Shown piece by piece: positions 32,134 to 44,923 of a DNA stretch of 64,000 bases. The notes beneath the pieces are model-generated. The model was not told where the DNA came from. It was given only the letters and a program-made list of their open reading frames with translations, and made no database searches. Source of the DNA: Aphanomyces cochlioides. Lineage: Eukaryota > Oomycota > Saprolegniomycetes > Saprolegniales > Verrucalvaceae. Each line of letters begins with the position of its first letter. Position 1 is the stretch's first letter. A program made the position numbers and the translations under genes. The stretch lies in NCBI GenBank assembly GCA_019828595.1, contig JAHQRK010000034.1, forward strand, positions 248,001 to 312,000, in the 5' to 3' direction.

Positions 32134-35100
32134 CATCTTTTGTTCGTCCACCTTGGCGGGTCTTCGTCATTGGAAGGCGACGCACATGCCACACGTTCCA
32201 CAGGCTGACCACGTGGCTTGTCGTATCATCACAAAGCGTCAAACATTGCGCCATGGCTCTGGATCATGGAAAGCTCCAACTTGGCTACTTCGTCTACCAC
32301 GAGCGGCCGAGATTGTTCATGGATGTCTGGATCGATTTTTGGACAAGTCTCCAACATTCCACAATATCTCCAAGGCCTACGACATGCTGGTCAATGATAT
32401 CCGCTCCCAACTCAAAGAATTCCATTCTCAACGATTGGAGAAACAACGTCTGCCGTTGAAGAAGTTAGCTGTCGAGATCGCTTCGCTTTTGCAAGTCCCC
32501 AACATGCGTCAAGATTCAGTGCTGGTGGATCGAGTGCGAGACCTTCAAAAGCAAATTCACGAGCTGCAAGATCGAGACAAGCAGTTTCGTCAAGACCAGG
32601 CGTTCCAACTTCATTTGTACAAAGCAGAGCGCTCGTCCAAGTTCCACTTCATGTCCCCTGTCCCTACCCCCTTGAAGAAGACAGTCTTCAAAGAGTTGGT
32701 GGATGTCAATGGAAATGTTGTCTCCAATCAACAAGGCATGTCTGACGTCCTGGTCGACTACTACAAGGACTTGTTTGCAGCTCCCGAGGTGCAGCGATCT
32801 GGAGACGAAGTGTCGTCATTTCTGACCCCATTGACTCGACACAAGCAACTGCCAGAGCAAGCCCAGAAAGAGCTGTCGGCTCCCTTGCGCGCCAACGAGT
32901 TCTATCATGCTATTCGACACAGCAGTTCGAACTCAGCGCCAGGTCCCAACGCTCTGCCATTCGAAGTCCTCAAACTTGCACCTCACAAGGGGTCGTTGGT
33001 ATTGGAGCTGCTATTCACACACCAGCTCCATTCTCACCCTCGCTTGACTCCCATGCAACTTGTCAGTACGCTGGTGTTGCTGCACAAGAAAGGCCCCAAG
33101 TCACAAGCCAAGAACTATCGGCCCATTAGCCTACTCAACACGGATGTGAAAATCCTGACGAGTATTCTGGCTTATCGACTTCAGCGCCACATTCGACACA
33201 TCATCCACCCGGACCAGCAAGGCTTTATCCGTCGAAGCAATATCCAAACCAATATTGCACGACTGGATGACATGCTGCACCACATCAAACTACACAGTCC
33301 GTCCTCGATGGTGGCACTGCTTGACTTTGAGAAAGCTTTTGATCGCGTGGACCACGCGTACTTGCTCCGCGTCCTCCGTCACTATGGCTTTCCCGAAACC
33401 TTTGTTGACATGGTTCGCGTACTGTACTCGGGCCGCAAGTCTCGCATCTTGGTGAACGGCTTCTTGTCCAAGCCAGTTCACATCTCACGCGGGTGTTGCA
33501 AGGTGATCCACTGTCGCCACTTCTGTTTGTGATCGCTTTGGAACCGATGTGCCAACTCCTACGGCAACACTCCAACTATGGCATCAAGTGTGGGGATCGC
33601 TACCACACTGGGAGTTACTTTGCCGACGACTCGCAACTCTATGCGGCAAATGAGACGTGCCTCCACCGGCAGCTTGCATTGGTTCAAACCTTTTGCGACA
33701 AGTCTGGTTTCCGACTCAACGTCGACAAGACCCAAATTCTGACCTACAGCCAGTTGAATGGGAACCTTGCCTCACTACAAGTTACTTCCGACAGTCCCGT
33801 GAAGGCTCTTGGTATCTTGGTTGCGCCCAATCTTTCTCCATTGGCACGTTTCAATTACGTGTTTGAGAAGTTTGTGGCTCGCTTGTCTTTGTGGCTCTAC
33901 AAGGCTCGAACCATGGCCGGAAAAGTCACTATCCTGCAAAGCATATGTCTGCCTGTGTTATGGTACCAACTGGCTTTTGTCCCTGCCGACAAAGACCTGG
34001 CCAAAAAGATCGACAAGGCCATGCTTCAATTTATGCATGGTGAAGAAATCAACCCATCCTCCTCTGTCCATGGCCTCCGTTTGATCAAAAAGGAGATCCT
34101 ATTCATGCCGAAGAAGTCCGGTGGCTTAGGCCTGCACCATGCACTTGCTTTATGGCAACAACACAACCGCTCTGTCATGATCAGATGCATTCAAGCCATC
34201 ACCACCCCACCCCGCAAGTCTGCCATGTCCGCCTGGATTACGCCGGGCTATACTCTCCTCGAGTAGGCTTTTCATCCATGGGGTTCCCCCCGAGATCTCC
34301 TCTTGGCAAATGGCTCTTCTGCATTCATCAGACAACTGTACAAGAATCCCAATATCACTCCAATGTGGAAAGCCTTATTGAGTAGCTGGTTTGAATCCCG
34401 CTGGACTCCGTACGGCTGTCCAAATCACATCTCATCTTTGGATGTTCCCCTTTGGCACAACTCGTATCTGCCTGGACTCGAAGACCTATACGATCAGTGC
34501 TCTACATCGACGCAAGACCAAGCCAATGTATTGGCTTCGCTTCACATCACGAAGTTGTCGCATTTGTTGACTCCGTGTCAGCGAGTTTGGCCAGCTTCGA
34601 TCTTGTTCGACAAAATCAACCGTGCCTGCCGCCAAGCCAATTTTGTCCCTCCAACGAAACAATGGATCTCAATCTTGGTGACCAAGTTATCACGATTGTT
34701 TGAGATTGTTTCTGAAGAGGATGCTCCTGTGTTCCACTTGCCGACGCCAAGCTCTGAATGGATGGAATGGCACTGGATGATTCACCCTGACTCGAGTCCG
34801 ATCTTGTTGGCGCTTGCGACTTCGAAATCGGCTAAGATCAGAGCTTCTCCAGCTGTCAGCTCGTCCATTCTTCCTACCAAGCATCTCAACCTGCCATCCA
34901 ACTTTTATGAAGACCCCAAGCGCCTTACCCAACTTGCCGCCTTCCTCCAACCCGACCACATTCTCCCTCGATATGGAGAGTTCATTTTCAAGACCCTTCT
35001 CCGCGCCAACGCCATGCAATATCTGTTTCAGTACCAAGACCCCAAGCCGACGTGTGTCTTCTGTCGTGTCAATGAGACATACGAGCATTTCCTGTTCTCT

Positions 35101-35648
35101 TGTGGATATGGTCAATCTGTTTGGTATTCAAGACAATCTAGCGACTGCTCGAGTGTTCCTTTCCGTCGACTTGTCTGGAAATGTTCTACGAGACGCCCAA
35201 GCCGTCCGATGGATACTACATCCGTGGCTATCTGAAGATCTGGCCGATTGTCCGAGCCTGCGTGTATTATCAAATATGGCTCCAACGTGCCGATCGCACC
35301 TTTCGACCCGACCTCACAGCGAAGAGTCCGATGGAAGTTGCCATTCATGCTGCCTCTTTGATCAAGCTACATCTACAACAGCTCCTGGTTGATCTCCCTC
35401 TCAAGAAGGGATACACCAAGGTATTCAATGTGCTCAAGCATCTATCTTCGGACCCCTGGTTACGTCAACACATCATTCCTAACAGCGTCGTTTCATTCAT
35501 GAGAGAGCTGACGGCTCACTCACTTCATCTCCTGTTCAATGACCACTTTGCCATATTCTGTTTTCCAAGTTCTATTTATACAGTACGAGGCAAATTAGTA
35601 AGTCATTAGGGCCTTTGCTCAAAAATAAGGTTAATACAACTCATTTAA
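32007..35648 (+). pseudogene. Right part of copy H: ORF2 from residue 188, broken
   Basis: This resumes copy H after the insertion of G. ORF2 is read from codon 188 through the RT core. One base is lost near 33492, just before motif B (QGDPLSP), shifting the frame; FADD follows in the second frame. The TAG (34264-34266) and the 4-base loss near 35128 are as in G. A 4-base duplication near the end (around 35494) moves the frame past the usual TGA, so the last piece stops at 35609 in the 3' UTR. Standard tail at 35648. Confidence 0.88.
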
Positions 35649-38600
35649 CCACCATGGCCGGCACCCTTCAACTGGAACAATGGATGCACAGTTTGTCTCT
35701 GGTGGATCTGTTTCGCCGTCAAAACCCCGTGGCAAGAACCTTCACAAGTCCCACACTCACCAACCGACTCGACTACATATTTTGTTCGTCCACCTTGGCG
35801 GGTCTTCGTCATTGGAAGGCGACGCACATGCCACACGTTCCACAGGCTGACCACGTGGCTTGTCGTATCATCACAAAGCGTCAAACATTGCGCCATGGCT
35901 CTGGATCATGGAAAGCTCCAACTTGGCTACTTCGTCTACCACGAGCGGCCGAGATTGTTCATGGATGTCTGGATCGATTTTTGGACAAGTCTCCAACATT
36001 CCACAATATCTCCAAGGCCTACGACATGCTGGTCAATGATATCCGCTCCCAACTCAAAGAATTCCATTCTCAACGATTGGAGAAACAACGTCTGCCGTTG
36101 AAGAAGTTAGCTGTCGAGATCGCTTCGCTTTTGCAAGTCCCCAACATGCGTCAAGATTCAGTGCTGGTGGATCGAGTGCGAGACCTTCAAAAGCAAATTC
36201 ACGAGCTGCAAGATCGAGACAAGCAGTTTCGTCAAGACCAGGCGTTCCAACTTCATTTGTACAAAGCAGAGCGCTCGTCCAAGTTCCACTTCATGTCCCC
36301 TGTCCCTACCCCCTTGAAGAAGACAGTCTTCAAAGAGTTGGTGGATGTCAATGGAAATGTTGTCTCCAATCAACAAGGCATGTCTGACGTCCTGGTCGAC
36401 TACTACAAGGACTTGTTTGCAGCTCCCGAGGTGCAGCGATCTGGAGACGAAGTGTCGTCATTTCTGACCCCATTGACTCGACACAAGCAACTGCCAGAGC
36501 AAGCCCAGAAAGAGCTGTCGGCTCCCTTGCGCGCCAACGAGTTCTATCATGCTATTCGACACAGCAGTTCGAACTCAGCGCCAGGTCCCAACGCTCTGCC
36601 ATTCGAAGTCCTCAAACTTGCACCTCACAAGTGGTCGTTGGTATTGGAGCTGCTATTCACACACCAGCTCCATTCTCACCCTCGCTTGACTCCCATGCAA
36701 CTTGTCAGTACGCTGGTGTTGCTGCACAAGAAAGGCCCCAAGTCACAAGCCAAGAACTATCGGCCCATTAGCCTACTCAACACGGATGTGAAAATCCTGA
36801 CGAGTATTCTGGCTTATCGACTTCAGCGCCACATTCGACACATCATCCACCCGGACCAGCAAGGCTTTATCCGTCGAAGCAATATCCAAACCAATATTGC
36901 ACGACTGGATGACATGCTGCACCACATCAAACTACACAGTCCGTCCTCGATGGTGGCACTGCTTGACTTTGAGAAAGCTTTTGATCGCGTGGACCACGCG
37001 TACTTGCTCCGCGTCCTCCGTCACTATGGCTTTCCCGAAACCTTTGTTGACATGGTTCGCGTACTGTACTCGGGCCGCAAGTCTCGCATCTTGGTGAACG
37101 GCTTCTTGTCCAAGCCAGTTCACATCTCACGCGGTGTGTTGCAAGGTGATCCACTGTCGCCACTTCTGTTTGTGATCGCTTTGGAACCGATGTGCCAACT
37201 CCTACGGCAACACTCCAACTATGGCATCAAGTGTGGGGATCGCTACCACACTGGGAGTTACTTTGCCGACGACTCGCAACTCTATGCGGCAAATGAGACG
37301 TGCCTCCACCGGCAGCTTGCATTGGTTCAAACCTTTTGCGACAAGTCTGGTTTCCGACTCAACGTCGACAAGACCCAAATTCTGACCTACAGCCAGTTGA
37401 ATGGGAACCTTGCCTCACTACAAGTTACTTCCGACAGTCCCGTGAAGGCTCTTGGTATCTTGGTTGCGCCCAATCTTTCTCCATTGGCACGTTTCAATTA
37501 CGTGTTTGAGAAGTTTGTGGCTCGCTTGTCTTTGTGGCTCTACAAGGCTCGAACCATGGCCGGAAAAGTCACTATCCTGCAAAGCATATGTCTGCCTGTG
37601 TTATGGTACCAACTGGCTTTTGTCCCTGCCGACAAAGACCTGGCCAAAAAGATCGACAAGGCCATGCTTCAATTTATGCATGGTGAAGAAATCAACCCAT
37701 CCTCCTCTGTCCATGGCCTCCGTTTGATCAAAAAGGAGATCCTATTCATGCCGAAGAAGTCCGGTGGCTTAGGCCTGCACCATGCACTTGCTTTATGGCA
37801 ACAACACAACCGCTCTGTCATGATCAGATGCATTCAAGCCATCACCACCCCACCCCGCAAGTCTGCCATGTCCGCCTGGATTACGCCGGGCTATACTCTC
37901 CTCGAGTAGGCTTTTCATCCATGGGGTTCCCCCGAGATCTCCTCTTGGCAAATGGCTCTTCTGCATTCATCAGACAACTGTACAAGAATCCCAATATCAC
38001 TCCAATGTGGAAAGCCTTATTGAGTAGCTGGTTTGAATCCCGCTGGACTCCGTACGGCTGTCCAAATCACATCTCATCTTTGGATGTTCCCCTTTGGCAC
38101 AACTCGTATCTGCCTGGACTCGAAGACCTATACGATCAGTGCTCTACATCGACGCAAGACCAAGCCAATGTATTGGCTTCGCTTCACATCACGAAGTTGT
38201 CGCATTTGTTGACTCCGTGTCAGCAAGTTTGGCCAGCTTCGATCTTGTTCGACAAAATCAACCGTGCCTGCCGCCAAGCCAATTTTGTCCCTCCAACGAA
38301 ACAATGGATCTCAATCTTGGTGACCAAGTTATCACGATTGTTTGAGATTGTTTCTGAAGAGGATGCTCCCGTGTTCCACTTGCCGACGCCAAGCTCTGAA
38401 TGGATGGAATGGCACTGGATAATTCACCCTGACTCGAGTCCGATCTTGTTGGCGTTTGCGACTTCGAAATCGGCTAAGATCAGAGCTTCTCCAGCTGCCA
38501 GCTCGTCCATTCTTCCTACCAAGCATCTCAACCTGCCATCCAACTTTTACGAAGACCCCAAGCGCCTTACCCAACTTGCCGCCTTCCTCCAACCCGACCA

Positions 38601-39222
38601 CATTCTCCCTCGATATGGAGAGTTCATTTTCAAGACCCTTCTCCGCGCCAACGCCATGCAATATCTGTTTCAGTACCAAGACCCCAAGCCGACGTGTGTC
38701 TTCTGTCGTGTCAATGAGACGTACGAGCATTTCCTGTTCTCTTGTGGATATGGTCAATCTGTTTGGTATTTCTTCAAGACAATCCAGCGACTGCTCGAGT
38801 GTTCCTTTCCGTCGACTTGTCTGGAAATGTTCTACGAGACGCCCAAGCCGTCCGATGGATACTACATCCGTGGCTATCTGAAGATATGGCCGATTGTCCG
38901 AGCCTGCGTGTATTATCAAATATGGCTCCAACGTGCCGATCGCACCTTTCGACCCGACCTCACAGCGAAGAGTCCGATGGAAGTTGCCATTCATGCTGCC
39001 TCTTTGATCAAGCTACATCTACAACAGCTCCTGGTTGATCTCCCTCTCAAGAAGGGATACACCAAGGTATTCAATGTGCTCAAGCATCTATCTTCGGACC
39101 CCTGGTTACGTCAACACGCCATTCCTGACAGTGTCGTTTTATGAGTGAGCTGACGGCTCACCACTTCATCTCCTGTTCAATGACCACTTTGCCATATTCT
39201 GTTTTCCAAGTTCTATTTATAC
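35649..39222 (+). mobile_element. LINE copy I, 5'-truncated, tail lost
   Basis: This starts at ORF2 codon 188 after the tail of H. Its 3' UTR stops at TTTATAC (39222), where it fuses to an internal ORF2 sequence with a 2-base overlap (AC), starting the 1,030-bp unit. The terminal repeat and last tail bases are therefore missing from I itself. Confidence 0.88.
35654..39144 (+). pseudogene. LINE ORF2 of copy I, nonsense and frameshift
   Basis: The frame is open from the internal ATG at codon 189 through the RT core, including LDFEKAFD, QGDPLSP and FADD, to a TAG at 37907-37909 (same change as in G and H). A shortened C run (five instead of six) near 37930 shifts the rest, which reads to 39144 with the zinc motif intact. 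Endonuclease catalytic residues before 189, including Glu50 and GGDFN, are absent. Confidence 0.88.
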
Positions 39223-40320
39223 GAAGTTGTCGCATTTGTTGACTCCGTGTCAGCGAGTTTGGCCAGCTTCGATCTTGTTCGACAAAATCAACCGTGCCTG
39301 CCGCCAAGCCAATTTTGTCCCTCCAACGAAACTATGGATCTCAATCTTGGTGACCAAGTTATCACGATTGTTTGAGATTGTTTCTGAAGAGGATGCTCCC
39401 GTGTTCCATTTGCCGACGCCAAGCTCTGAATGGATGGAATGGCACTGGATAATTCACCCTGACTCGAGTCCGATCTTGTTGGCGTTTGCGACTTCGAAAT
39501 CGGCTAAGATCAGAGCTTCTCCAGCTGCCAGCTCGTCCATTCTTCCTACCAAGCATCTCAACCTGCCATCCAACTTTTACGAAGACCCCAAGCGCCTTAC
39601 CCAACTTGCCGCCTTCCTCCAACCCGACCACATTCTCCCTCGATATGGAGAGTTCATTTTCAAGACCCTTCTCCGCGCCAACGCCATGCAATATCTGTTT
39701 CAGTACCAAGACCCCAAGCCGACGTGTGTCTTCTGTCGTGTCAATGAGACGTACGAGCATTTCCTGTTCTCTTGTGGATATGGTCAATCTGTTTGGTATT
39801 TCTTCAAGACAATCCAGCGACTGCTCGAGTGTTCCTTTCCGTCGACTTGTCTGGAAATGTTCTACGAGACGCCCAAGCCGTCCGATGGATACTACATCCG
39901 TGGCTATCTGAAGATCTGGCCGATTGTCCGAGCCTGCGTGTATTATCAAATATGCCTCCAACGTGCCGATCGCACCTTTCGACCCGACCTCACAGCGAAG
40001 AGTCCGATGGAAGTTGCCATTCATGCTGCCTCTTTGATCAAGCTACATCTACAACAGCTCCTGGTTGATCTCCCTCTCAAGAAGGGATACACCAAGGTAT
40101 TCAATGTGCTCAAGCATCTATCTTCGGACCCCTGGTTACGTCAACACATCATTCCTAACAGCGTCGTTTCATGAGAGAGCTGACGGCTCACTCACTTCAT
40201 CTCCTGTTCAATGACCACTTTGCCATATTCTGTTTTCCAAGTTCTATTTATACAGTACGAGGCAAATTAGTAAGTCATTAGGGCCTTTGCTCAAAAATAA
40301 GGTTAATACAACTCATTTAA
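39221..40320 (+). repeat. 1,030-bp-type unit with complete tail (unit 1)
   Basis: This begins at the AC joint and contains ORF2 from about codon 1040 (KLSHLLTP) to the stop, then the 3' UTR and full tail. The ORF2 remnant 39227-40174 is open (about 314 codons, zinc motif present) but has no start of its own. It shares the CTATGG variant (Leu for Gln) with all array units at 43894-50143, so it has the same origin. It separates I from J. Confidence 0.88.
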
Positions 40321-43300
40321 CCACCATGGCCGGCACCCTTCAACTGGAACAATGGATGCACAGTTTGTCTCTGGTGGATCTGTTTCGCCGTCAAAACCCC
40401 GTGGCAAGAACCTTCACAAGTCCCACACTCACCAACCGACTCGACTACATATTTTGTTCGTCCACCTTGGCGGGTCTTCGTCATTGGAAGGCGACGCACA
40501 TGCCACACGTTCCACAGGCTGACCACGTGGCTTGTCGTATCATCACAAAGCGTCAAACATTGCGCCATGGCTCTGGATCATGGAAAGCTCCAACTTGGCT
40601 ACTTCGTCTACCACGAGCGGCCGAGATTGTTCATGGATGTCTGGATCGATTTTTGGACAAGTCTCCAACATTCCACAATATCTCCAAGGCCTACGACATG
40701 CTGGTCAATGATATCCGCTCCCAACTCAAAGAATTCCATTCTCAACGATTGGAGAAACAACGTCTGCCGTTGAAGAAGTTAGCTGTCGAGATCGCTTCGC
40801 TTTTGGAAGTCCCCAACATGCGTCAAGATTCAGTGCTGGTGGATCGAGTGCGAGACCTTCAAAAGCAAATTCACGAGCTGCAAGATCGAGACAAGCAGTT
40901 TCGTCAAGACCAGGCGTTCCAACTTCACTTGTACAAAGCAGAGCGCTCGTCCAAGTTCCACTTCATGTCCCCTGTCCCTACCCCCTTGAAGAAGACAGTC
41001 TTCAAAGAGTTGGTGGATGTCAATGGAAATGTTGTCTCCAATCAACAAGGCATGTCTGACGTCCTGGTCGACTACTACAAGGACTTGTTTGCAGCTCCCG
41101 AGGTGCAGCGATCTGGAGACGAAGTGTCGTCATTTCTGACCCCATTGACTCGACACAAGCAACTGCCAGAGCAAGCCCAGAAAGAGCTGTCGGCTCCTTT
41201 GCGCGCCAACGAGTTCTATCATGCTATTCGACACAGCAGTTCGAACTCAGCGCCAGGTCCCAACGCTCTGCCATTCGAAGTCCTCAAACTTGCACCTCAC
41301 AAGGGGTCGTTGGTATTGGAGCTGCTATTCACACACCAGCTCCATTCTCACCCTCGCTTGACTCCCATGCAACTTGTCAGTACGCTGGTGTTGCTGCACA
41401 AGAAAGGCCCCAAGTCACAAGCCAAGAACTATCGGCCCATTAGCCTACTCAACACGGATGTGAAAATCCTGACGAGTATTCTGGCTTATCGACTCCAGCG
41501 CCACATTCGACACATCATCCACCCGGACCAGCAAGGCTTTATCCGTCGAAGCAATATCCAAACCAATATTGCACGACTGGATGACATGCTGCACCACATC
41601 AAACTACACAGTCCGTCCTCGATGGTGGCACTGCTTGACTTTGAGAAAGCTTTTGATCGCGTGGACCACGCGTACTTGCTCCGCGTCCTCCGTCACTATG
41701 GCTTTCCCGAAACCTTTGTTGACATGGTTCGCGTACTGTACTCGGGCCGCAAGTCTCGCATCTTGGTGAACGGCTTCTTGTCCAAGCCAGTTCACATCTC
41801 ACGCGGTGTGTTGCAAGGTGATCCACTGTCGCCACTTCTCTTTGTGATCGCTTTGGAACCGATGTGCCAACTCCTACGGCAACACTCCAACTATGGCATC
41901 AAGTGTGGGGATCGCTACCACACTGGGAGTTACTTTGCCGACGACTCGCAACTCTATGCGGCAAATGAGACGTGCCTCCACCGGCAGCTTGCATTGGTTC
42001 TAACCTTTTGCGACAAGTCTGGTTTCCGACTCAACGTAGACAAGACCCAAATTCTGACCTACAGCCAGTTGAATGGGAACCTTGCCTCACTACAAGTTAC
42101 TTCCGACAGTCCCGTGAAGGCTCTTGGTATCTTGGTTGCGCCCAATCTTTCTCCATTGGCACGTTTCAATTACGTGTTTGAGAAGTTTGTGGCTCGCTTG
42201 TCTTTGTGGCTCTACAAGGCTCGAACCATGGCCGGAAAAGTCACTATCCTGCACAGCATATGTCTGCCTGTGTTATGGTACCAACTGGCTTTTGTCCCTG
42301 CCGACAAAGACCTGGCCAAAAAGATCGACAAGGCCATGCTTCAATTTATGCATGGTGAAGAAATCAACCCATCCTCCTCTGTCCATGGCCTCCGTTTGAT
42401 CAAAAAGGAGATCATATTCATGCCGAAGAAGTCCGGTGGCTTAGGCCTGCACCATGCACTTGCTTTATGGCAACAACACAACCGCTCTGTCATGATCAGA
42501 TGCATTCAAGCCATCACCACCCCACCCCGCAAGTCTGCCATGTCCGCCTGGATTACGCCGGGCTATACTCTCCTCGAGAAGGCTTTTCATCCATGGGGTT
42601 CCCCCCGAGATCTCCTCTTGGCAAATGGCTCTTCTGCATTCATCAGACAACTGTACAAGAATCCCAATATCACTCCAATGTGGAAAGCCTTATTGAGTAG
42701 CTGGTTTGAATCCCGCTGGACTCCGTACGGCTGTACAAATCACATCTCATCTTTGGATGTTCCCCTTTGGCACAACTCGTATCTGCATGGACTCGAAGAC
42801 CTATACGATCAGTGCTCTACATCGACGCAAGACCAAGCCAATGTATTGGCTTCGCTTCACATCACGAAGTTGTCGCATTTGTTGACTCCGTGTCAGCAAG
42901 TTTGGCCAGCTTCGATCTTGTTCGACAAAATCAACCGTGCCTGCCGCCAAGCCAATTTTGTCCCTCCAACGAAACAATGGATCTCAATCTTGGTGACCAA
43001 GTTATCACGATTGTTTGAGATTGTATCTGAAGAGGATGCTCCCGTGTTCCATTTGCCGACGCCAAGCTCTGAATGGATGGAATGGCACTGGATAATTCAC
43101 CCTGACTCGAGTCCGATCTTGTTGGCGTTTGCGACTTCGAAATCGGCTAAGATCAGAGCTTCTCCAGCTGCCAGCTCGTCCATTCTTCCTACCAAGCATC
43201 TCAACCTGCCATCCAACTTTTACGAAGACCCCAAGCGCCTTACCCAACTTGCCGCCTTCCTCCAACCCGACCACATTCTCCCTCGATATGGAGAGTTCAT

Positions 43301-43893
43301 TTTCAAGACCCTTCTCCGCGCCAACGCCATGCAATATCTGTTTCAGTACCAAGACCCCAAGCCGACGTGTGTCTTCTGTCGTGTCAATGAGACGTACGAG
43401 CATTTCCTGTTCTCTTGTGGATATGGTCAATCTGTTTGGTATTTCTTCAAGGCGATCCAGCGACTGCTCGAGTGTTCCTTTCCGTCGACTTGTCTGGAAA
43501 TGTTCTACGAGACGCCCAAGCCGTCCGATGGATACTACATCCGTGGCTATCTGAAGATCTGGCCGATTGTCCGAGCCTGCGTGTATTATCAAATATGGCT
43601 CCAACGTGCCGATCGCACCTTTCGACCCGACCTCACAGCGAAGAGTCCGATGGAAGTTGCCATTCATGCTGCCTCTTTGATCAAGCTACATCTACAACAG
43701 CTCCTGGTTGATCTCCCTCTCAAGAAGGGATACACCAAGGTATTCAATGTGCTCAAGCATCTATCTTCGGACCCCTGGTTACGTCAACACGCCATTCCTG
43801 ACAGTGTCGTTTTATGAGTGAGCTGACGGCTCACCACTTCATCTCCTGTTCAATGACCACTTTGCCATATTCTGTTTTCCAAGTTCTATTTAT
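40321..43893 (+). mobile_element. LINE copy J, 5'-truncated, tail lost
   Basis: Starts at ORF2 codon 188 after the unit-1 tail and ends at the TTTATAC fusion point, 43893, where the array of 1,030-bp units begins. Confidence 0.88.
40326..43817 (+). CDS. LINE ORF2 of copy J without endonuclease core, open RT (1,163 aa)
   Basis: One uninterrupted frame runs from the ATG at codon 189 to the TGA. It lacks Glu50 and GGDFN but keeps RLDYIF and the Asp-His pair, the linker, the whole RT with FADD and the zinc motif. It has several changes not in C, such as Gln to Leu after the FADD region and Pro to Thr in the C-terminal part. It has no element promoter in front, only unit 1's tail, so expression is doubtful. 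It could equally be called a truncated pseudogene. Confidence 0.65.
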   Translation: MAGTLQLEQWMHSLSLVDLFRRQNPVARTFTSPTLTNRLDYIFCSSTLAGLRHWKATHMPHVPQADHVACRIITKRQTLRHGSGSWKAPTWLLRLPRAAEIVHGCLDRFLDKSPTFHNISKAYDMLVNDIRSQLKEFHSQRLEKQRLPLKKLAVEIASLLEVPNMRQDSVLVDRVRDLQKQIHELQDRDKQFRQDQAFQLHLYKAERSSKFHFMSPVPTPLKKTVFKELVDVNGNVVSNQQGMSDVLVDYYKDLFAAPEVQRSGDEVSSFLTPLTRHKQLPEQAQKELSAPLRANEFYHAIRHSSSNSAPGPNALPFEVLKLAPHKGSLVLELLFTHQLHSHPRLTPMQLVSTLVLLHKKGPKSQAKNYRPISLLNTDVKILTSILAYRLQRHIRHIIHPDQQGFIRRSNIQTNIARLDDMLHHIKLHSPSSMVALLDFEKAFDRVDHAYLLRVLRHYGFPETFVDMVRVLYSGRKSRILVNGFLSKPVHISRGVLQGDPLSPLLFVIALEPMCQLLRQHSNYGIKCGDRYHTGSYFADDSQLYAANETCLHRQLALVLTFCDKSGFRLNVDKTQILTYSQLNGNLASLQVTSDSPVKALGILVAPNLSPLARFNYVFEKFVARLSLWLYKARTMAGKVTILHSICLPVLWYQLAFVPADKDLAKKIDKAMLQFMHGEEINPSSSVHGLRLIKKEIIFMPKKSGGLGLHHALALWQQHNRSVMIRCIQAITTPPRKSAMSAWITPGYTLLEKAFHPWGSPRDLLLANGSSAFIRQLYKNPNITPMWKALLSSWFESRWTPYGCTNHISSLDVPLWHNSYLHGLEDLYDQCSTSTQDQANVLASLHITKLSHLLTPCQQVWPASILFDKINRACRQANFVPPTKQWISILVTKLSRLFEIVSEEDAPVFHLPTPSSEWMEWHWIIHPDSSPILLAFATSKSAKIRASPAASSSILPTKHLNLPSNFYEDPKRLTQLAAFLQPDHILPRYGEFIFKTLLRANAMQYLFQYQDPKPTCVFCRVNETYEHFLFSCGYGQSVWYFFKAIQRLLECSFPSTCLEMFYETPKPSDGYYIRGYLKIWPIVRACVYYQIWLQRADRTFRPDLTAKSPMEVAIHAASLIKLHLQQLLVDLPLKKGYTKVFNVLKHLSSDPWLRQHAIPDSVVL

Positions 43894-44923
43894 ACGAAGT
43901 TGTCGCATTTGTTGACTCCGTGTCAGCGAGTTTGGCCAGCTTCGATCTTGTTCGACAAAATCAACCGTGCCTGCCGCCAAGCCAATTTTGTCCCTCCAAC
44001 GAAACTATGGATCTCAATCTTGGTGACCAAGTTATCACGATTGTTTGAGATTGTTTCTGAAGAGGATGCTCCCGTGTTCCACTTGCCGACGCCAAGCTCT
44101 GAATGGATGGAATGGCACTGGATAATTCACCCTGACTCGAGTCCGATCTTGTTGGCGTTTGCGACTTCGAAATCGGCTAAGATCAGAGCTTCTCCAGCTG
44201 CCAGCTCGTCCATTCTTCCTACCAAGCATCTCAACCTGCCATCCAACTTTTACGAAGACCCCAAGCGCCTTACCCAACTTGCCGCCTTCCTCCAACCCGA
44301 CCACATTCTCCCTCGATATGGAGAGTTCATTTTCAAGACCCTTCTCCGCGCCAACGCCATGCAATATCTGTTTCAGTACCAAGACCCCAAGCCGACGTGT
44401 GTCTTCTGTCGTGTCAATGAGACGTACGAGCATTTCCTGTTCTCTTGTGGATATGGTCAATCTGTTTGGTATTTCTTCAAGACAATCCAGCGACTGCTCG
44501 AGTGTTCCTTTCCGTCGACTTGTCTGGAAATGTTCTACGAGACGCCCAAGCCGTCCGATGGATACTACATCCGTGGCTATCTGAAGATATGGCCGATTGT
44601 CCGAGCCTGCGTGTATTATCAAATATGGCTCCAACGTGCCGATCGCACCTTTCGACCCGACCTCACAGCGAAGAGTCCGATGGAAGTTGCCATTCATGCT
44701 GCCTCTTTGATCAAGCTACATCTACAACAGCTCCTGGTTGATCTCCCTCTCAAGAAGGGATACACCAAGGTATTCAATGTGCTCAAGCATCTATCTTCGG
44801 ACCCCTGGTTACGTCAACACGCCATTCCTGACAGTGTCGTTTTATGAGTGAGCTGACGGCTCACCACTTCATCTCCTGTTCAATGACCACTTTGCCATAT
44901 TCTGTTTTCCAAGTTCTATTTAT
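43894..44923 (+). repeat. Array unit 2
   Basis: Carries AAGATATGG and TATGGCTCC variants. ORF2 remnant 43900-44847, stop TTTTATGA. Confidence 0.88.

Larger units (their letters stand above)
32007..43893 (+). repeat. Higher-order tandem block H-I-J
   Basis: Three successive copies start at exactly the same element base (CCACCATGG, ORF2 codon 188): 32007, 35649 and 40321. Spacings are 3,642 and 4,672 bp; the difference is one 1,030-bp unit inserted after I. Identical truncation points point to tandem duplication rather than three insertions. Single-base variants are shuffled among G, H, I and J, so conversion or several exchanges have happened. Confidence 0.8.

Noticed and set aside
43005..43667. 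Antisense open frames of about 220 codons, repeated in every copy
   Set aside because: They lie opposite ORF2's C-terminal coding sequence, recur wherever that sequence does and show no family features; they are shadows.
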